Shown here in pieces: positions 60,804-64,000 of a DNA stretch of 64,000 nucleotides. A program made the position numbers and the translations under genes. The notes below the pieces were generated by a model. It ran no database searches. It was not told the origin of the DNA and saw only the letters and a program-made list of their open reading frames with translations. Position 1 is the stretch's first letter. Every line of letters begins with the position of its first letter. Source of the stretch: Lentisphaeria bacterium (GTDB taxonomy: Bacteria > Verrucomicrobiota > Lentisphaeria > Victivallales > UBA1829); assembly GCA_017646015.1 (NCBI GenBank), contig JAGCNI010000010.1:1-64000 (forward strand), in the 5' to 3' direction.

Positions 60804-63569
60804 TTATTTAGACTCTGCTTCTATGGCAGCCTGAGCAGCAGCGAGTCGTGCGATAGGCACACGGAAGGGGCTGCAGGAGACATAGTTGAGTCCCTGTGCA
60901 TGACAGAATGCGACGGATTTGGGATCGCCGCCCTGTTCACCGCAGATACCGACTTTGAGGTTCTTGCTGGTGGCACGTCCTTCTTTGACTGCATGACGGA
61001 TCAGAACACCGACACCACTCTGGTCGATGGTCTGGAAGGGGTCAGCAGCCAACAGTTTCTTGTCAAGATAGCTTCCGAGGAATCCGCCGATATCATCACG
61101 GCTGAAACCGAATGTCATCTGAGTCAAGTCATTGGTACCGAAGGAGAAGAAGTCTGCTTCCTCTGCCATCTGTCCTGCGAGGAGAGCGGCACGGGGGATT
61201 TCGATCATGGTACCGACCATATAGTCGATCTTTTTGATTTTAGCTTTTTTGCAGACATCTGCTGCGACAGCAGCGATGATCTTCTTCTGGTCTCTGAGTT
61301 CGGAGGGATCGCAAGTGACCGGGATCATGATTTCCGGTTTGCATTTACCGCCGTCTTTGATGATTTCAGCTGCGCATTCGAGGATAGCGCGGATCTGCAT
61401 TGCAGTGATTTCCGGATAAGTGACACCGAGGCGGACACCACGATGACCCATCATCGGGTTGTTTTCCTTGAGAGCAGCAGCGCGTTTTTCGAATTCGGAG
61501 AGAGAAATCTTGAGAGCTTTTGTGATTTCTTTCTTCTGGTCTTCGCTGTGGGGGATGAATTCATGCAGCGGGGGATCCAGGAGACGGATCGTGACAGAAT
61601 TTCCATCCATGGCTTTGAGAGTTGCCATGATGTCTTTTTTGACATAGGGGAAGAGTTCGTCAAGAGCTTTGACGCGTTCTGCTTCTGTTGCGCTGAGGAT
61701 CATTTTACGGAGAGCGAAGAGCGGTTTTGCTGCGCCCTGACCGTAGAACATGTGTTCAGTACGGAAGAGGCCGATACCTTCTGCGCCGAAGCTGCGTGCG
61801 AGCTGTGCGTCTGCCGGAGTATCAGCATTGGCACGGACACCGAGTTTGCGGAAGGAGTCAGCCAGTTTCATGAATTTCTGGAAACGGGGATTTTCAGTAG
61901 CGGACATGGTAGCCAGTTCGCCGCCGTAAGCATATCCTTTTGTACCGTTGAGGCTGATGATATCGCCTTCTTTGAAGGAGAATTTACCAACGGAAACAGT
62001 TCCTTTGACTTCGTCGATTTTGAGTTCGCCGGCGCCGACGATACAGCATTTACCCCATCCGCGGCAAACGAGAGCAGCGTGACTGGTCATACCGCCGCGG
62101 GCAGTGAGGATACCGTCTGCAGCACGCATACCTTCAACGTCTTCCGGATTGGTTTCTTCACGGACGAGGATGGATTTGATACCTTTGCTCTGAAGTGCAA
62201 CAGCTTTTTCGGAGGTGAAAACGATCTGACCGACAGCACCGCCGGGGCCTGCGGGGAGACCTTTTGTGAAGAGCTTGCCGTCTTTTTCAGCAGCTTTTTC
62301 AGCTTTCGGGTCGAGGATCGGCAGGAGCAGTTCATAGAGCTGGTTCGGAGAAACGCGGCAGACAGCTGTTTTTTTGTCGATCAGTTTTTCATCCAGCATG
62401 TCCATCGCCATATTGAGGGCAGCCATACCGGTACGTTTACCGACGCGGCACTGGAGCATGTAGAGTTTCTTTTCCTGGATGGTGAACTCGATATCAAGCA
62501 TATCGTGATAATGTTTTTCCAGTTTTGTGCGGATTGCATCCAGTTCCTTGTAGATGGAGGGGAGCAGTTCCTGCATGGATTTGAGATGCTTGTTCTGTTC
62601 GTTTTTGGTATCTTTGTTCAGCGGGTTGGGGGTACGGGTACCGGCGACAACGTCTTCGCCCTGAGCATTGACGAGCCATTCACCGTAGAATTTATTGTCC
62701 CCGGTTGCCGGGTCACGTGTGAATGCCACACCTGTTGCGGAGGATTCACCCATGTTACCGAACACCATACTCTGGACGTTGACGGCGGTACCCCAGTCAT
62801 CCGGAATACCTTCGATTCGGCGATAGGAGACAGCTTTTTTACCGTTCCAGCTTTTGAAGACAGCGCCGATACCGCCCCAGAGCTGCTGTTCTGCATCATC
62901 GGGGAATTCAGCTTTGAGGACTTTTTTAACGGTTTTCTTGAAGTCTTCGCAAAGTTTTTTGAGGTCAGCGACAGTCAAATCGGTGTCGGAAGCATAACCT
63001 TTTTTAGCTTTGTAAGCAGCGAGCATGTCATCGAGATGTTTGCGGATACCTTTTCCGTCAGCGGGTTCGATGCCTTCTGCTTTTTCCATGACGACGTCAG
63101 AGTACATCATGATGAGACGACGATATGCGTCATAGACGAAGCGTTCATTTTTTGTTTTCTTGATCAATCCGGGGATGGTTTTGGAGGAGAGACCGACGTT
63201 GAGGACGGTTTCCATCATACCGGGCATGGAGCTTCTTGCGCCGGAGCGGCAGGAGACCAGGAGCGGATTTTTGGGATCGCCAAAGCTCATTCCCATGATT
63301 TTTTCGACTTTTTTGAGTGCTTCGACGACTTGTTTTTCAAGTCCGGCGGGGTACTTCATCCCGGAGGTGAAGTAATCGACACAGCATTCCGTGGTGATTG
63401 TGAAACCGGCAGGCACAGGTAAATCGAGATTCGCCATTTCTGCAAGGTTTGCGCCTTTACCTCCCAGGAGGTTTTTCATTGAGGCATTGCCATCGGAGAT
63501 CCCTTTTCCAAAGAGATACACGTACTTGACGTCAGCTTTTTTAGACGCCGTTGTTTTTGTTTTTGCCAT
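60804..63569 (-). CDS. ppdK: Pyruvate, phosphate dikinase
   Basis: 921 residues. ATP-grasp-type nucleotide domain (residues ~10-340: LLGGKGANLAEMANL, SCRSGARSSMPGMMETVLNVG), swivelling phospho-His domain with GGMTSHAALVCRGWG (phosphoryl His497), and PEP/pyruvate barrel with Cys899 (NYVSCSPFR) plus SFGTNDLTQM and MIPVTC. PPDK interconverts pyruvate and PEP using PPi/ATP, a usual glycolytic enzyme of anaerobes. ATG 63569 has AAAGGGA upstream. Codon use is biased, like rpsA. Terminator-like hairpins separate it from murA. Confidence 0.94.
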   Translation of the reverse strand: MAKTKTTASKKADVKYVYLFGKGISDGNASMKNLLGGKGANLAEMANLDLPVPAGFTITTECCVDYFTSGMKYPAGLEKQVVEALKKVEKIMGMSFGDPKNPLLVSCRSGARSSMPGMMETVLNVGLSSKTIPGLIKKTKNERFVYDAYRRLIMMYSDVVMEKAEGIEPADGKGIRKHLDDMLAAYKAKKGYASDTDLTVADLKKLCEDFKKTVKKVLKAEFPDDAEQQLWGGIGAVFKSWNGKKAVSYRRIEGIPDDWGTAVNVQSMVFGNMGESSATGVAFTRDPATGDNKFYGEWLVNAQGEDVVAGTRTPNPLNKDTKNEQNKHLKSMQELLPSIYKELDAIRTKLEKHYHDMLDIEFTIQEKKLYMLQCRVGKRTGMAALNMAMDMLDEKLIDKKTAVCRVSPNQLYELLLPILDPKAEKAAEKDGKLFTKGLPAGPGGAVGQIVFTSEKAVALQSKGIKSILVREETNPEDVEGMRAADGILTARGGMTSHAALVCRGWGKCCIVGAGELKIDEVKGTVSVGKFSFKEGDIISLNGTKGYAYGGELATMSATENPRFQKFMKLADSFRKLGVRANADTPADAQLARSFGAEGIGLFRTEHMFYGQGAAKPLFALRKMILSATEAERVKALDELFPYVKKDIMATLKAMDGNSVTIRLLDPPLHEFIPHSEDQKKEITKALKISLSEFEKRAAALKENNPMMGHRGVRLGVTYPEITAMQIRAILECAAEIIKDGGKCKPEIMIPVTCDPSELRDQKKIIAAVAADVCKKAKIKKIDYMVGTMIEIPRAALLAGQMAEEADFFSFGTNDLTQMTFGFSRDDIGGFLGSYLDKKLLAADPFQTIDQSGVGVLIRHAVKEGRATSKNLKVGICGEQGGDPKSVAFCHAQGLNYVSCSPFRVPIARLAAAQAAIEAESK

Positions 63570-63638
63570 TTCTTTTTTCCCTTTCAAATGATTTTACAAT
63601 GGATTCGGCAAAAGATATATTTTATTATAACAATGTAG

Positions 63639-64000
63639 TTAAAATTTCTGAAATGCTTTGATCAGTTCTGCTTTTTTCAAATTCACCGCATGATTGATCA
63701 TGACAAATGAACCGTTGACTTCCGCCTCGAATCTGACCCCGTTTATATAAAGCTGCCCTGTTTTACGGATATGCTCGACTTTGTTGCGCTGTTTCTTCAA
63801 GGTCAGATCATATTTGTAAAAAGCAACTTCTTTTCCTTCCAAGGCTATTGAGACACCTTCCACAGCTTTGACCGGAGGAACAAACATATTTCCGGCAAAT
63901 GTGCCGCCGACATTCCGGATCATGTGAGCCATGAGATCCTTGATCGAACGGTCATTGTTTTTATCAGGATCGATTCCGGCACAGGCTGCGAACATTACTG
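63639..64000 (-). CDS. Probable lipoprotein of unknown function (5' end beyond the window)
   Basis: The frame continues past the right edge. Visible protein starts VMFAACAGIDPDKNND, which has the shape of a lipobox (Cys at the mature +1) preceded by hydrophobic residues, so the real start and signal peptide lie outside. The mature part (~115 residues) is a small alpha/beta region with no motif I know. The stop is 69 bases from the ppdK start, on the same strand and upstream of it. Confidence 0.55.
   Translation of the reverse strand, partial: VMFAACAGIDPDKNNDRSIKDLMAHMIRNVGGTFAGNMFVPPVKAVEGVSIALEGKEVAFYKYDLTLKKQRNKVEHIRKTGQLYINGVRFEAEVNGSFVMINHAVNLKKAELIKAFQKF

Noticed and set aside
60900-63422. 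840-codon open frame on the plus strand, antisense to ppdK
   Set aside because: Phe/Asp/Ser-rich translation without domain patterns. The PPDK motifs on the minus strand are intact. It is a codon-bias artefact.
1-64000. CRISPR arrays, insertion sequences, rRNA operons
   Set aside because: Looked for regular spaced repeats, terminal inverted repeats with transposase genes and rRNA sequence; none was seen in the window.

Overview
The window looks like chromosome of a Lentisphaerota (PVC superphylum) bacterium, probably a Victivallales-type glycan degrader. That call is an inference from gene families: a secreted DUF4838 glycosidase-like protein, a type II secretion-style pseudopilin in an operon with a glycoside hydrolase, GntR/LacI hybrid regulators, a GH38 mannosidase, a DUF4380 protein, a complete rnf operon, pyruvate phosphate dikinase, and a MurA with Asp in place of the catalytic Cys (as in Chlamydiae). 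No rRNA is present to confirm it. Base composition looks even throughout, and I see no insertion sequences, phage genes or CRISPR arrays.

Layout. 1-4000: tail of an unknown gene, a secreted DUF4838 protein, the rRNA methyltransferase RlmI and tRNA-Gln(CTG). 4000-11932 (+): rpsA, an acidic PD-(D/E)XK-like unknown, an LpxL-like acyltransferase, ftsQ, an AsmA-like protein and a solitary DNA methyltransferase. 11945-19860 (-): a tightly overlapping five-gene envelope/polysaccharide operon (parvulin, processive GT2, pseudopilin, clan-A-like glycosidase, PA14-like protein). 20179-22688 (+): EI24 membrane protein, two tandem Pmp3/YqaE proteins, a B12-binding radical SAM enzyme. 22696-25413 (-): YbjQ, membrane YbjQ, PrsW-like protease and DUF3089 hydrolase behind a consensus sigma-70 promoter. 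25489-31598 (-): GntR regulator plus GH38 mannosidase, and rsmE-DUF4380-dus. 31839-32626 (+): STAS plus HATPase partner-switch pair. 32646-34348: a GntR/LacI regulator divergent from a small secreted beta-repeat protein. 34410-40215 (-): sigma-70 factor, DUF362 ferredoxin, Xer recombinase, O-antigen ligase-like protein, PaaI thioesterase. 40310-45605 (-): rnfABCDGE. 45823-51834 (+): phosphodiester glycosidase, coiled-coil secreted protein, cardiolipin synthase, GT2-GT39 fusion, TcdA. 51965-56363 (+): LeuB-like dehydrogenase, lipoate ligase, RNase III, iron alcohol dehydrogenase, acyl-ACP thioesterase. 56367-64000 (-): GT4 and GT39 glycosyltransferases, murA, ppdK and an edge-truncated lipoprotein.

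The genes add up to housekeeping (translation, tRNA/rRNA modification, peptidoglycan), an anaerobic energy economy (Rnf, PPDK), envelope polysaccharide synthesis, and a modest glycan-degrading layer under hybrid GntR/LacI control. Shine-Dalgarno sequences (AGGAG type) are clear for most genes and were used to trim over-extended starts. Recognisable promoters are close to the sigma-70 consensus, with either 16- or 17-bp spacers. The most interesting places are the 11945-19860 operon with its apparent signal-peptide frameshift, the YbjQ-PrsW operon, and the ppdK-murA intergenic hairpins.
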